This document shows positions 63,862 to 64,000 of a stretch of 64,000 bases of DNA, piece after piece. The stretch's first letter is position 1. Every line of letters begins with the position of its first letter. The notes beneath the pieces are model-generated. The model searched no databases and had not been told where the DNA came from. It saw only the letters and a list, made by a program, of their open reading frames with translations. The translations under genes were made by a program, and so were the position numbers. This DNA is from Flavipsychrobacter sp. (GTDB taxonomy: Bacteria > Bacteroidota > Bacteroidia > Chitinophagales > Chitinophagaceae), in contig JAEUVF010000018.1 of assembly GCA_016787265.1 (NCBI GenBank), positions 121,402 to 185,401 on the forward strand, in the 5' to 3' direction.

Positions 63862-64000
63862 TGTATTATTCACTCAAAGTGACCCCCTTTATTCAGTCTA
63901 AACTGACCCCCTATTTTTCACTCTGTTATGTGGCTTAAGATTCGTCATGATTTGATAACTAAAAATAGCTCAATAAAGTTATTCTTCAGTCTTTCTTTTT
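63862..64000. mobile_element. IS21-family-like terminus, continuing beyond the window
   Basis: From TGTATTATTCACTC at 63,862 the plus strand shows repeated 23-base units: 63,869-63,891 (TTCACTCAAAGTGACCCCCT) and 63,892-63,914 (TTCAGTCTAAACTGACCCCC), with a third partial unit TTCACTCTG at 63,917. Multiple terminal repeats of this kind, each with an inner palindrome and a GGGGGTCA core, are typical of IS21 ends. The minus strand at the window edge reads KRKTEE then TAA (63,979-63,999), which could be the end of istB. Assignment by pattern only. Confidence 0.6.

Overview
The window comes from a Bacteroidota chromosome, most likely family Chitinophagaceae. The grounds are a SusC/SusD pair, DUF4230 lipoproteins, a sugar transferase of the family's usual type, a 1430-residue RpoC, lipoprotein signal peptides, and a TTG/TAnnTTTG-type promoter before rpoC. 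There are no strong Shine-Dalgarno sites, and moderate GC throughout.

Region 1 (1-13,560, all on the minus strand) is a nitrogen and branched-chain amino acid block, transcribed in the order leuA, leuB, ilvD, ilvB, ilvN, ilvC, ilvA, with the 5' nine tenths of gltB beyond ilvA. leuC and leuD are absent. Two peptide-coding leaders followed by terminator hairpins can be read: an Ile/Val-rich 34-codon leader between leuB and ilvD, and a Leu-rich 17-codon leader before leuA. Together they suggest transcription attenuation at two points of the same gene cluster. Short heptameric repeats occupy several of the spacers.

Region 2 (13,560-36,200) is mostly housekeeping. It holds a large helical-repeat protein, a haloperoxidase-like lipoprotein beside a methyltransferase and an AraC regulator, a secreted esterase, rpoC standing alone without rpoB but with its own promoter and terminator, an OmpH/Skp chaperone, an amino-acid permease, a heptose-7-phosphate kinase, two DUF4230 proteins, ispD, a FemAB-like protein, an M1 peptidase, a polyprenyl-phosphate sugar transferase and a Gfo/Idh/MocA oxidoreductase.

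Region 3 (36,360-47,823, plus strand) is a compact five-gene surface system: SusC, SusD, a 1183-residue FG-GAP/VCBS lipoprotein, a vanadium-haloperoxidase-type lipoprotein with the canonical PSGH motif, and a second VCBS protein with a CxxCH heme site. A perfect hairpin separates susCD from the last three genes.

Region 4 (47,828-57,400) holds an L,D-transpeptidase-like protein, a GAF protein that keeps a histidine-kinase dimerisation segment but no ATPase, two divergent Crp/Fnr regulators, an oxidoreductase/aldo-keto reductase/GluQ string, a cytochrome c lipoprotein, CsbD, and small membrane proteins.

Region 5 (57,450-59,530) is decaying: a lipoprotein-sorting-like gene with an early stop and a frame change, an ABC permease with a one-base frameshift and lost 3' end, and a DUF417 gene whose 3' end has been fused to antisense permease sequence.

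Region 6 (59,930-64,000) looks like the left end of an integrated element. A minus-strand tRNA 3'-end fragment with a terminator (probable att site) is followed by two overlapping genes of unknown function (238 and 971 codons). The larger gene begins 14 bases from an IS21-like terminus and is probably the C-terminal remainder of a bigger protein. No integrase, CRISPR array, rRNA or complete tRNA is seen in the window.
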